A stretch of DNA of 64,000 nt from Haliotis asinina (taxonomy: Eukaryota > Mollusca > Gastropoda > Lepetellida > Haliotidae), in NCBI RefSeq assembly GCF_037392515.1, contig NC_090288.1, forward strand, positions 14,737,969 through 14,801,968. Direction: 5' to 3'. The notes under the pieces are model-generated. The model made no database searches. It had not been told where the DNA came from and saw only the letters and a program-made list of their open reading frames with translations. The first letter of the stretch is position 1, and each line of letters opens with the position of its first letter. Made by a program: the position numbers and the translations under genes. Shown one piece after another: positions 43,261 through 54,489 of the stretch.

Positions 43261-45803
43261 CATCCTCGCAACATGGAGAGAGTGTGGACATTTGAGCTGT
43301 GTGGATATTCTGACTGGAAAAGAGTTGCTGTACGTGTACTTGTGTTGATGTTGTGCCTCTTTGGACAGAGCTGCGTCTACTGGGGAACTGAGTGTAATGG
43401 ATTGGCTTCTACTTGGGAACAAGGACTAGTAGATGTGTCTACTTGGGAACTAAGTTTAATGGACACATGTCTAACTGGGATCTTAGTATAACAGACATGT
43501 GTCTACTTTGGTGCAGAGTCTATTGGATTGGCTTCTGCTTGGGAACTTAGTATAATAGACATGTGTCTACTTGGGAACAGAATCTAAGGGAGAGGCTTCT
43601 ACTTTCAAACTAAGTGTAATAGACGTGTCTACTCGGGAACTGATGATAGTGAAGTTGCCTCTACTCGGGAACTAACAGGCGTCTTTTAGTACTTTGCTGG
43701 CTTTGCATCTAGTTGGAACTAATAGACAGGTGTAGGCTCAGGAACTAATAGGGAGGCGTCTTCTCAGGAACAGAGTGCTTCTACTCAGGAACTAACAGAG
43801 TAGTGGCTACTCATGAACTTTTATAGACATATAGACTGGAGTCTGCTTGGGAACAGAAAGTAGATGATGTTTGTGGATGATATCAGTGGAACTTGCTTCA
43901 GTGGATCTTGTATGAAGATATTCATCATGAGGGATACTTGAATGTCCACTGGCCATGATTGTGTGAAAAGTTATTGTGATTCCATCAATGATTCTGTATG
44001 AGAGTCCTCTGCTTGTCATTCTGAGGCATTGACCTGATGTAATTTGTAACAGGTCCTGGTTACCCACTGTCAGCTTTACAGTCCTTGTTTGTCAATATAT
44101 GTCTTGCAGTGGTTTGTTTGCTAATTATATATCCTTTTAATCAGACCTGTTTGATTAAGTTCGGTTCTCACAGAACAGTGACTTCTTATTCCTTCAGATA
44201 ATTCATTCATACAAAATTTCCAGTTCCTTGATTTTTCTGGCAAGTGCCATGATTGCTGATAAATCTTGATTGATGATATGACCTCAAAAGAAAACAAAAT
44301 CAAACACAATAGCATGTGGTAGGAACCAGGAGACGATTTGTACCTCTGTTTCCAGAGGAGGCTGTATGGCTGGTGTTGGAATGTCTGATGTTGTGCAGGT
44401 GTGTATGTAGCATGTGAACACAAAGTGTGCAAATGGTTGTTTAATGCTGGACATTTCTATGAAATGAGCCTTGCATGTTACTGTTGTGACATGTTTACTC
44501 TAGGAACATAATACAAATATTTATTCTTTCCATGAGAAGCATCAGAAATGTCCTGATGGAGCAGAAGTGAAGTTAGTAAGTTAGTGAGAGGTACTTCTGA
44601 CATGTCAGAACACTAGTGCTTCCATTTGGAAAGTCATCTTCGTTGCAACTTGTGATAACATTAAACTACATTCTACTTCACACTGACTTTGTGATTTTTG
44701 TGGATTTACCTCACAGATGAATTTCTAGCACCCTCTGCCAGACAGAGGACAGAATATCTCAAATGGGAACCATTAGACCTGCTGAGTATGTGAATGTATG
44801 CCAAATGAAATAACAATATCCTATTAAATTGGAGTTGTGTACAATCATGCATGAAAAAGTATCTGCCCCTCACCCTGGCCAGAAGTAAAATATTCAGTGC
44901 CAGTGGCTTTCCACAAATATTCCATGACTGAAAACATTATGTTAATTTAAAGTCAAAGACTGTTTGAACATATGTTTGTATCCATGTGGACTAAAGCAAT
45001 GTATTGGCAAATACATTGTATTGCAATATATTGCAATTCAGGCACCTGCATCGCGATATGTAGAGATGTACTGAGTGTTTGACAGTACGTACCACAAACT
45101 GAACGTGTCGATCCTATTTTCTATACTAGTTTCCTAAGAAAAGTTATGATAACAGCTATCTGAAAATGAAGTTGCAGGGATTCTATTTCCGTTTTTATAC
45201 AATTCATAGTATTACAGTATGCCGTTTTGTCATTTTATAACAAAGGAAAAAAATATTGTGAAATTTAAATTGATAACAAAGATAATCACAAACAGCCTTC
45301 AAATGTTCTTAGCCCAATATACCGGTTCTCAGAAATAATATTAAAATACGTATCAGTTGAAAAGCGCATTGCCACACACGGGTATACCAGTAATACCGTG
45401 CGACCGTAATGTGGACGGTCGTCACTGGAGGAAGGACACATGAAGATCTGGATTTAAATGGGTCATCAGCTGCCCATGTTGGTTGTAATAGAAGAAAGAC
45501 AGGTTCGGTAAACAGGCTGTAGGAAAGTACTGTCGGAAAAACTTCTTTTCTCACATTTATCTCTACAATTCATGTATTTGATATGTGAAAGCGTGAAATA
45601 TCTGTTAAACTAAGTTCGGCCTAACTACAGTTCCAGTGTTAGGGGGATAGGAAACGAAATAAAAGCACTTTACTGAGGAGAGATTATTGCAGAAATGAAC
45701 AATGCAGACTTTTTCAAAATCCAAAGCGAGTTATTTGGAACAGACCATGGCATTATGCATATTAGTGTGCGATGATATTGTATAACAAAGAACACTTTTT
45801 TAA
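43261..45803. other. ING3 downstream region
   Basis: Contains the minisatellite at 43370-43860 and otherwise AT-rich sequence with no supported exon. I saw no canonical AATAAA close to the stop, so the end of the ING3 transcript is not placed. Confidence 0.5.
43370..43860 (+). repeat. Degenerate minisatellite in ING3 3'UTR
   Basis: Repeated TCTACTTGGGAACTAAGTGT / TAATAGACATGTG words with a period near 32 bp or its multiples, about 15 poorly conserved copies. It begins 110 bp after the ING3 stop, so it is probably transcribed. Confidence 0.8.
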
Positions 45804-46483
45804 AAGCCCATTTTGAAATTATATTTAGCTTCATTATGAACGATAGCTGACTTTAAAAATAAATAACTTTCATGCTGAAACTATTAAAGATGTAGCTACC
45901 ATGGAATGTCATTGTCGCTATGAAAAGAAACATGCAGGACGGGTCGCCTCAAAAGTGCTAGAAATGGGTTAAAATTTCATAAATGATGATTGGTTCACTA
46001 CAACCGATCAATCATTGAAAAAACTAGTTAGCATCATTTTTCAAATGTTTCTGGTTATGTTAGTTTTAAGAACAAAAATATCTTTCGAGGTTTTTTACAA
46101 AATGTAGTTACAGTATTACATCTTTGATGGATTACTAGTATTTAAGCCCATTTTGAAATTATATTTAGCTTCATTATGAACGATAGCTGACTTTAAAAAT
46201 AAATAACTTTCATGCTGAAACTATTAAAGATGTAGCTACCATGGAATGTCATTGTCGCTATGAAAAGAAACATGCAGGACGGGTCGCCTCAAAAGTGCTA
46301 GAAATGGGTTAAAATTTCATAAATGATGATTGGTTCACTACAACCGATCAATCATTGAAAAAACTAGTTAGCATCATTTTTCAAATGTTTCTGGTTATGT
46401 TAGTTTTAAGAACAAAAATATCTTTCGAGTTTTTTTACAAAATGTAGTTACAGTATTACATCTTTGATGGATTACTAGTATTT
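45804..46483 (+). repeat. 340-bp tandem duplication, about 99.7 percent identical
   Basis: 45804-46143 and 46144-46483 are the same 340-bp sequence (start AAGCCCATTTTGAAATTATA), with one difference seen (CTTTCGAGG against CTTTCGAGT, near 46090 and 46430). There is no open frame across it. It could be two monomers of a satellite or a very recent duplication. Confidence 0.95.
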
Positions 46484-47411
46484 AAGGAACCTAAAGTTCC
46501 CGTAGTCTTGAAGATACATTCAGTCCTGACTTGGAACGAGCTGGAAGTACTTATGAAACCAACCTTGTGAAAAATGTTGTTATGGCAATTAAGTGTTCCA
46601 AAATTGTCTGTGTTCGATTATGAGAAAACATGATAGATTGCTTGCTCTTTTAGACTAAAGGTCATTTCGACCAGTCTTCGATTATTTGAATTAAGCCAAA
46701 CCAGGACGGGTGTAACAGATGGTTGGGATCGGGCTCGGGTATAGAGATATATTATGAGCTAATTAAGCCCATTTTACATGCACACATTTACTCATGTAAG
46801 TGTATTTAATCATGGAGTAAATTTTCTGTTCATATGGATCGATATTTAACCAACAGGAGGATATCTGATTTGCATACCACCCAGACATCTGGTTTCGAGA
46901 AGTTTGGTCATTTAATATTCATACAATGAGTAGGCTGTTGATTTTAAAACGCAGGACTTGTCACAGGTCTCACCAAGGACAAGAACGATTGTGTAAAGAA
47001 CCGTGCAAGATCCTGATGGACAGACATTGAGCAAAGCACCTTTGACGATGACCAGTGGGTAGCGAATTTTTAGATGACTAAAGAAATGTTTGCTTAACAG
47101 GGACTAATTAATAAGGCCTTGTACAGCACGAACCCGAATCCGTCCAATATCAATACGTGTAAAACCTCATGCCCCGTCGATCTGAAAAGTAGCTTACGAT
47201 GTGTCGTGAAAATTAGAAGATGCCCTATTTGTCATTTGTCACGACTGATCTCATGCCACAGATCGTACCGTGACAAGGCACCTTTATCATTGTATCTTAG
47301 AAGAGGCACTTGTTGAAGCCAATGAAATCTAGCCTTACCATATTTTCTAGACTCTGGACCTTCTTGGATATATTTGCTTACGACAGACCAGTTTGTAATT
47401 ATCCCACTTAC

Positions 47412-47755
47412 ATCTTCAAAGCAGTGACGTAGTGGAGACGGCGTCTGACTTGCACATCAGAGACCCACATTTGACAACCTGTCCGGAACATTAGCGTGGT
47501 ATCCATGAACACGGCACCTCCGTCCTCGATGGCCCAGTCCACCCAGCTGTAGAACTGATACCCATGACACTGAGAATGTGAACCATTAGTTCTCGAAGCA
47601 CCCAAACAGGCAGCAAGGCTGTATGGTCTCCAAGGACTTGAAAAAGTGTTGGAAGGTACAATGGTGTCCAAGGACAGCACGTTCCGTTCTCTCCCTCGCT
47701 GCAGCTGATGCTGGCCTTCTTGTTTATGCAAGGACTTGATGTAAGCCCCCAGCAA
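47412..47755 (-). other. Possible minus-strand exon or decayed gene, unrecognised
   Basis: A 115-codon open frame that ends (ALKM) across a good donor, GAAGAT|GTAAGTG, on the minus strand. It reads SSPWRPYSLAACLGASRTN and YSWVDWAIEDGGAVFMD, with several W and C residues and GC content above the surroundings. Another minus-strand donor (GTAAGTACG) lies near 47760. I could not join it in phase to a convincing upstream exon and recognise no domain. It may be a chance frame. Confidence 0.25.
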
Positions 47756-49281
47756 GCGTACTTACGATACTACGATACTGACACAAAATCTTCTTCGTCT
47801 TGGGGGCTCAAGCTGCTCTTGTCTCTCGGGATACAATGGCAGATGGTGCTTGGGTTGCTTGATTTTATACCGTGGCCACAACCATGCGTCAACGCAGGCA
47901 GGCGTCCACGTTTCATCCGCGGAATATCTTGACAGAATGTGCAATACGTGTCAAAACCTTCATTAAAACGTATGAAACGCGACGGAACCCATGACAATAC
48001 GCCAGGCCGGGAGGACACGTAATGACATCAGTAGTGGACTGCGGCCGAGCGGTAGTGCGCTTTTGAGTTTTGGGAGTCAGTAGTTTATTCCAACGGTTCA
48101 TCACAGGTATAGGGAAATCTTGACGTGAGAAGGAAACAATGGCCAAAATCCCACACCGCACTACTTTTCCGGAAAACGGGCCTGTCATGGCCACCGGGAA
48201 CTTAATGTAACGCTAGCATTACTGACATGTAACATACATGTCAATTAACTTATTATTGTACAAAAAGAATCTGAAAAAAGTGACAAAGACGGAATATGAA
48301 GACATATCAGTTCCAATGATACTAAAGTCTTTTGACGAAATATTGATAAAACATAATCATAATAGAATAATAGTACTTTTGGAGATATTATGCAATACAT
48401 TTACTTACAATTAAATCAAATTACTCAAGCAGAAATGATGCTTCAATACTGTGACTACCCCATTAACAGGGCATACATTAACAGCCGGAGCGCTACAACC
48501 TCACAGCACGACACAGGTACACCCGCGCAACTATTGTGAATCCATGTTATGCTACTGGAATTACGATCGTCTCAGTTCGAAGGTCGCAGGCGGGTCCTTT
48601 GACGACTTGTTCGGAATGACCTTCTCGCTCCGTCTCACGTTTGGCATATACGACCATTAAAGCACTGGTACCATGGAGACAACACAGTGCCAGTGGTTCC
48701 CTCCCGAGGTAAGCTGTGCTGACGATCCCGTGAGGTGAGAGGTCAGCACAGCATCGCTTTGTGGAGCCATCTGTACCAATGTGCTTTCTGAATTCTCCTC
48801 AATATTGACTCAAGCCAAAATATGACCCAAACAAAAATACCAGTGTTTCTTACGTCAGCATGCATCCTTTACCACGTGGTTAGGTTAGTTCTATTTATAT
48901 CAGACTTAAATGGTTCTTAAATGGTTTAAGAAGAAGAATGGTTTAAGGTCGTAATGTAGATTTCGGGAAAATGATTCAGAAGTTTCCATTTTAAAGTAAC
49001 AAAATGTTTTCCTTGAGACCAGGTTAGTTTCCGAATACTGTTTTGATCGTTCATATACATTGGACACCTCTTTCGTCAAAAATAGAAAGTGTGACTTATA
49101 TGCCTGGGTTATCAACAGGAATACGACCAGGATCTTTGTGTAATGCTATGTGAAAAGTTCTGTACAACCAAGAACAAACACTTCTCAAAGACCTTGTGTA
49201 ACACAGTACCTTGGTAAGGAATAGATTTGCTGAGTAGTAACCCAAAACTGCTGCAACACTATCGACGTGTTAGTCAATGTG

Positions 49282-49310
49282 AAGCGATTGGACGTCCAGT
49301 CCAATCGCTT
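49282..49310. repeat. Perfect 12-bp hairpin with 5-nt loop
   Basis: AAGCGATTGGAC, loop GTCCA, GTCCAATCGCTT. Single occurrence, with no gene nearby. It contains ATTGG/CCAAT on both arms. Confidence 0.85.
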
Positions 49311-50253
49311 GACAGGCGTTATTGCCTGTAGCTTTAGCTTTCTCCCGTTCTGAAAACTATTTCTGTGTCCTTTGCTTCAAGATATGCTGCTCAACACCCG
49401 TTGAACTGTTCTTGACAATGGCCAGGGATTCATTAGCACTACATAGTTTTCCCTGTTTATTCAAGTCAACGTTTGATCCAGAACAGTAAAGATGAGAAAC
49501 TCTTTTGCGTCTTCGCTCACATTCCTCCAACGTGTGAAATTGTGTTCAAACAGTTAGTAATGCATCCATTGATTTGATATATTTGGGTCAGGATACTGAT
49601 TATAACAAACTGATACTAAGACTTTCGCAAATCCGGTTTGTTGATCATATTTGACTTCTCGAAACAGAATTCCTTTGGGACTAACGTTTCTCTTGCATCT
49701 TCAATTCTCATACTCAGCAAGTGAATTACTTCTTGCAACTCTGTGACACATGTACCAAATGGATGCTTGTCCAGTATGGATATTGTCCAAAGCCAACTGG
49801 AGTCTCTCAATGATATTCTGGTAAAGATCCTGTTCTTTCTAACTTCTATGCATTATTTCTGCAACTGCTGGTGATACTTCACACCCAAAGAGGCAACACC
49901 CCCTTCATCTTCAATGATGCAGCTGTTGGCCTTTTTAAAATCAAAACACAACTTCATAGGCTTTTTTTTATTTTCGCAACCATATAGTTCTGCAACCATA
50001 TCTAAAATATCTAACAGAATTTAAAGTGAAGTCTCATCGGTAAGTATGCTATTACTGCCAGCAGTTCTTATGTCAGGAACCATGAAATTGTTTGATAGAA
50101 TTTTGGAGTGTGACATTTCACCTGTTTCTGTCCTCTGTTTCCACTTTTTGTTCCACCCACGAGTACATGTATATTTGAACATTATGACATTTGGTGAACA
50201 TCATCTGCACAAAGGAAACACACAACATCCATGAATAGAAGGAAGACATCACT

Positions 50254-50511
50254 TGTCAGTGAATGGTATACACACGACGTATTAATCAATGTTTTGGCAT
50301 ACCCTTTGGCTGACATTTCTTTATTCCTCTCTTGACTGCGCTTCCTTTTCGGCCCCGATTTTGACATTCTTTGGTTCACACCATTTTATTTCTTGGTGTA
50401 ACCTGAATAAATGTCAGTGAATGGTATACACACGAGTCTGTTGTTCTTCCTTTAGTGTATTTTTCAACGAATACGTGACAACAACACAGCAGTAGACGCC
50501 TTTTCCATCAG
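50254..50511 (+). repeat. Degenerate left edge of the 4-kb tandem array
   Basis: TCAGTGAATGGTATACACAC (50257 onward) and then 50280-50498 match the first part of the unit (about 50568-50782) with roughly 10 percent difference. The match then jumps to GCCTTTTCCAT, the last bases of a unit. So this is an older unit with nearly all of its interior deleted, placed in register before unit 1. Confidence 0.8.
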
Positions 50512-52964
50512 ACTGATCTGACTACATATTTCGGCCTATTTGTGGACACACCCTTTCGACCTATTAATTAATGTTTTGGCATAGCCTTTGGCTGACATTT
50601 CTTTATTCCTCTCTTGACTGCGCTTCCTTTTCGGCCCCGATTTTGATGCTTTCTTTGGTACATACAATTTTATTTCTTGGTGTAAACTGAATAAATGTCA
50701 GTGAATGGTATACACATGAGTCTGTTGTTCTTCCTTTAGTGTATTTTTTAAAGAATAGGTGACAGCAACACAGCAGTAGAGGCAGCTGAACAGACTCTGG
50801 CATCGAGCTATCTTGAAAATGTAATACAGGGCAATGTACAAAATAAACATGCAGACCAACTGATACAGACAAGACGTTAATTAGCGTTTTACTGATATTT
50901 AAGTGTGGGTCATTCATGCACCGACGCCCATCCGTTGTGTTGCTGTCTTCAATCTTTACAATCTGAATCTGCTATGGAAACTTCGAAGTGTATATACACA
51001 TGGGAAGTCACTGTACAAGCTGGTACCGGGATGTTGGTTATTTTACGATCACTTCGCTCACTATAGGTCACAGCACACCTGACGGGGGATGGAGAGCGGT
51101 CTCCCTTGACCCTTATTGCGTGTTTCTTGTATCGAAGGGTCTTTGGACATTTCTATATTGTCCGATACCAACAGCAGGGCAGTGCTGTTCGTCTAGCGGT
51201 CTTTTTTTTCAGTCCAGGTCGACACGGAGAAATAAGCGACTTGTGTGATGCTGGGGCAGTTAAGGCACTCATAAATATTTAGACCGGCCCAGGCTCCCTT
51301 TCAGTGTTCAGAGACGAAAATGGTAATTTTCCCCCTGTGTGTGCGTGCCAAATGATGAGTGAGTGGGTGAGTGAGTATGAATTTACGCTGCCTGAAGTGT
51401 TAGCCCAACTTTATCCGGGCGGCTAGGGTTGGAGCAACACCCAGGTGGGATCACGTGTTTCAAGCATGAAAGAAAATTAGAAGCTGAGACTTCGGTAACT
51501 TAGTCTGTGTTTTGACCACCAAGTTACCCCACTGACCCATCATGTTAAATACTGGAGGTGAACATGTAATCTTTGCTTTATGTTTAGACGTATAGCATGA
51601 TATACATGCACTGGTTTAATAAACATGTTGCCAAGGAAACGGGCTTACCGTCTTCCATCTGAAATCAAAGAAAGAAAGCTTCATAACAAAGAGAAACCTT
51701 AAATATTCTCTGTTGCTTTGTATGTACCCATTGAGCAATGTAATATCTCTAGGACAGATAGTAAATCAGGGTACTCTGGCTATATACATACACAGACAAC
51801 CAGTGCGGGATGTAACAACACGTCATTATGACCAGATTCTCAAATACCATGCCTGACAATTAAAGGCCAGGGATCCCGACTTTGAAGCTGGGTGAGCGAC
51901 GATATAACTGGCAATACGAAGTGGTGCTGGCGGCCAATTCTCAGTTATACCGTGTACAAAATAAAAGTGCAAACCAGATGATTCAGCCACAAGCTTCATC
52001 ACCTTTCAGCTCATTTGTAAGTGAGAGGAACGAATGCACCAGCGCCTCATCCAGCTTCTTTTCGACCACTTAGTGAAGGGAGACCACTCTTGTTGCCTTA
52101 TTAGCGCCAGTTACAAGCGCGGTGTTAGAGGAATCTACACGCTTGTCCTTCCGCGACAGTCATGAGTGCAACAGTCACGGCAAACTTTAATGTGCATCAG
52201 TCACACACCAGCAGACCTTTCCCGGCTGAGACGAAGTGTCTTGGCCAGAAAATTAAATATATTCTGCAGTTAACCAGTTAATACTCGGGGTCAAAATACA
52301 CTCAACCTGCCCTTCTTTTTATCACCGACGGAAACCATGACGACAGCCCACACACCGGGATCTGCTTCCTTTTCTAAAACAACTTTGCTTTTGTCTCGAC
52401 AGTTATGACTCTCTTTCCCTGTTGTTCATGGTCTTAATTCCCCAAACGGCACAATATACTTTGATGCATTCGCAACCATGCGCCGGATGATAATAATGGT
52501 CTGCCAATCTTAACCTTCGCTGCCGGAGTTTGTACAGCGACCTCTGTGTCTGGGATGACGATATACGAAAGAGGTAAGAAAAAGGAATCCGAAATACTTT
52601 TGATTGAAAAGGAATGCTCTTTTTATTTTGTACTAGCATTACTTTAGCGGGTGAGTGTTGTATTTTTGTCAGCCCATGAGCCCGATTTGGTGCTTAAGTA
52701 GCATATCCGACGTTTGAATATATTGGCAATGACCGGAAACCTACAAATCGCCCAGCCTTTGGCCACATGTCATGCAACTACAGCCGGCCGATTGTCCTTA
52801 CCGGAAATGGACGATGACGCCTCGTTCTGACCTCGTCTCCACACTAGTTACCGTTGCCGTTACCAACGTCCCCTCTGTTCTTAACAGAACCGCCATTGCT
52901 CTTACTCGCTATCGCTCTGCATTTCGTTGACTACAGCATCGTTTCAAGATCTTCTACCGACAAG

Positions 52965-54051
52965 ATGTTTACACGGCTGCATATTCAAGGTATTTAAGAA
53001 GACACTATTGTATTTTAACGTGTGAAAGACGTAGATTTATACTGGAATCGGCCGCAGTGTGACAGCAGTATCGGTAGTGATGACATTTGTACATGGCCGC
53101 CATTTGCAATTTTTACTAAATTTCATTAATGACTATCTTTATATAGCCTTTCTGCTCTTGAAGTGTGAACTTTCCGTGTATGCATATGATGGGGGTGGGG
53201 TGGGGGGTGGGGGGTGGGGGATAATGTAAACTAATCTGTGATTTATTTTATGTATATTAGACCTTTTAAAACTCTTGACAATCTGATGATCAGATCTATT
53301 GGTCCGCAGTCCTAATTTGTGCAATGCGCTTATCTGGAAGAACGAATATCTTGCTATGTTTTGAACATGTTAAAGGTTTTGTTGTATATGTAGTTACTGT
53401 GTATTTGAATGTGCTGTTTGGATTATTTTCAGCACGGGAAGACATGATCCGGTATCATGTCACTCCTGCTGCTAGTCTATGGCCGTCGCTGGATGAGGAG
53501 TCCGACTGTGTATGTACATCCCATCTACACCTGCTTCCTATTCGGTGGAATAGTTTGCTTTAGTCCATGAGCCAGTGATCTCTTACACGTGCTACTGCAC
53601 TGGACACTGTTATACTAATGTCCAGAAATAGCCCCCTCACACCCCTCTCTCATGTACACATTAAAATTATTTTTCATGTGTAATCTGGGACTATGACTTC
53701 CTTTTGCCTTACTCAACTCTAACACCTCCTGTAACTCCTTTAAATGCCCGTCCTTTCTCCCTCCCTCCCCACTGACCGATGTAGCGTCCCCTGGCTGCTT
53801 CCCCGACCCCTTCTCATGATCCCCTGAGTGTTTTCACCCCATTCTGGGCCCGCCCTGACCACGGTGAGACGCTCCCCGCCCCAGTCACCATCACCTACGT
53901 CGACCACTATCCTGCCCCAAGTGACGACGACAGTGACTACTGGGTCTATGAAGACGAGGACGAGGACAGTTTCGTGGAGGACAGAGAGGTTCATCCTGTG
54001 AGGAAGGCGCTGAGGAGAGTGGCTGCCTTCTTTAGGAGAATCTTCTCGTAG
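52965..54051 (+). CDS. Predicted three-exon gene, copy 1: 122-residue acidic/cationic protein of unknown function
   Basis: Exons: 52965-52989 (MFTRLHIQ), 53433-53509, 53785-54051. Donors GTATTT and GTATGT; acceptors TTATTTTCAG and, after a long pyrimidine tract (TCCTTTCTCCCTCCCTCCCC), GATGTAG. Phases are 1 then 0 and both fit; an in-frame TAG ends exactly at the last acceptor. The product has a neutral first part (MIRYHVTPAASLWPSLDEES), a proline-rich stretch (residues 35-80), an acidic stretch at 81-102 (SDDDSDYWVYEDEDEDSFVE) and a basic end at 107-122, RKALRRVAAFFRRIFS, which forms an amphipathic helix with F116, F117, I120 and F121 on one side. No signal peptide. The C-terminus aligns without gaps to the gene at 13591-15184. 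No known family recognised. The nearest AATAAA is at 54669, in the next unit. The exon model is inferred and has not been tested against transcripts. Confidence 0.58.
53189..53221 (+). repeat. G-rich tract in intron 1 of array gene copy 1, length-variable between units
   Basis: GGGGGTGGGGTGGGGGGTGG-type run with several blocks of at least four G, able to form a G-quadruplex on the transcribed RNA. Counterparts at 57169-57190 and 61131-61155 have different lengths and spacing, so it is an unstable site. Confidence 0.9.
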
Positions 54052-54219
54052 ATTGCTCATCCAGTGTCTATATATGTGTGTGTGTATGAGGGTGTGATTT
54101 GTTTTGAAAGTTTGAGTGCGTGTATGTATTAGAGGTTGTAATAAGCATAACAGGAAGTTTGTGTCAGGTACGTTTGCGTTTGTAAATTGGTGCATGGTAG
54201 AGAGATGTGTTTTTGTGTG

Positions 54220-54271
<52 letters not shown>

Positions 54272-54290
54272 CAGCGAGAGAGATAGAGAG
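54220..54290 (+). repeat. (GT)n(GA)n compound microsatellite of unit 1
   Basis: TGTGTGTGTGTG runs into GAGAGAGAGAGA. Counterparts at about 58190-58240 and 62150-62240 have different repeat numbers. It lies 170 bp after the stop of the array gene, probably in its 3'UTR. Confidence 0.95.
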
Positions 54291-54489
54291 AGAAATGCAT
54301 GTTTGAATGTCTGTGAACACGATGTTTTGCATGTGTGAATGTGTGAGGGTGTATCTGAATGTGTGAGAGCGTTTCGCGTGTAAGTATGGGTGGCTGTGTG
54401 AGAGTTGTGTTTTGCATGTGACTGACGTTTTCGTGCACGATTGAGTGTGTTTGTGTGGTAGGATGTTTTGTGGTGCCTTTTCCATTTTG

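Larger units (their letters stand above)
46484..50253. other. Intergenic stretch without a confident gene
   Basis: GC-richer patches (about 47.1-49.1 kb) alternate with AT-rich sequence. Only the doubtful minus-strand frame at 47412-47755 and the hairpin at 49282-49310 stand out. Confidence 0.5.
50512..54489 (+). repeat. Tandem array unit 1 (3978 bp)
   Basis: Begins GACTGATCTGACTACATATT and ends GTGCCTTTTCCATTTTG. It contains, in order: AT-rich sequence, a GAGTGAGTGGGTGAGTGAGT patch (about 51355) that may be a decayed SINE end, about 1.5 kb of unique sequence, the predicted three-exon gene (52965-54051), a G-rich tract in its first intron (53189-53221) and a GT/GA microsatellite (about 54220-54290). 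Units 1-3 differ by only a handful of substitutions plus length changes in the simple tracts. Confidence 0.97.

Noticed and set aside
47500-47700. Interleukin-17-like motif in the minus-strand frame (SPW...AAC)
   Set aside because: The spacing and the second set of cysteines of IL-17 are missing; the resemblance is too short to use.
50603-50917. 104-codon minus-strand frame repeated in all four units (and the 86-, 63- and 78-codon frames also found in every unit)
   Set aside because: They recur only because the units are nearly identical. They start at arbitrary codons (some not ATG), have no splice or domain evidence, and lie in sequence without coding-like composition.
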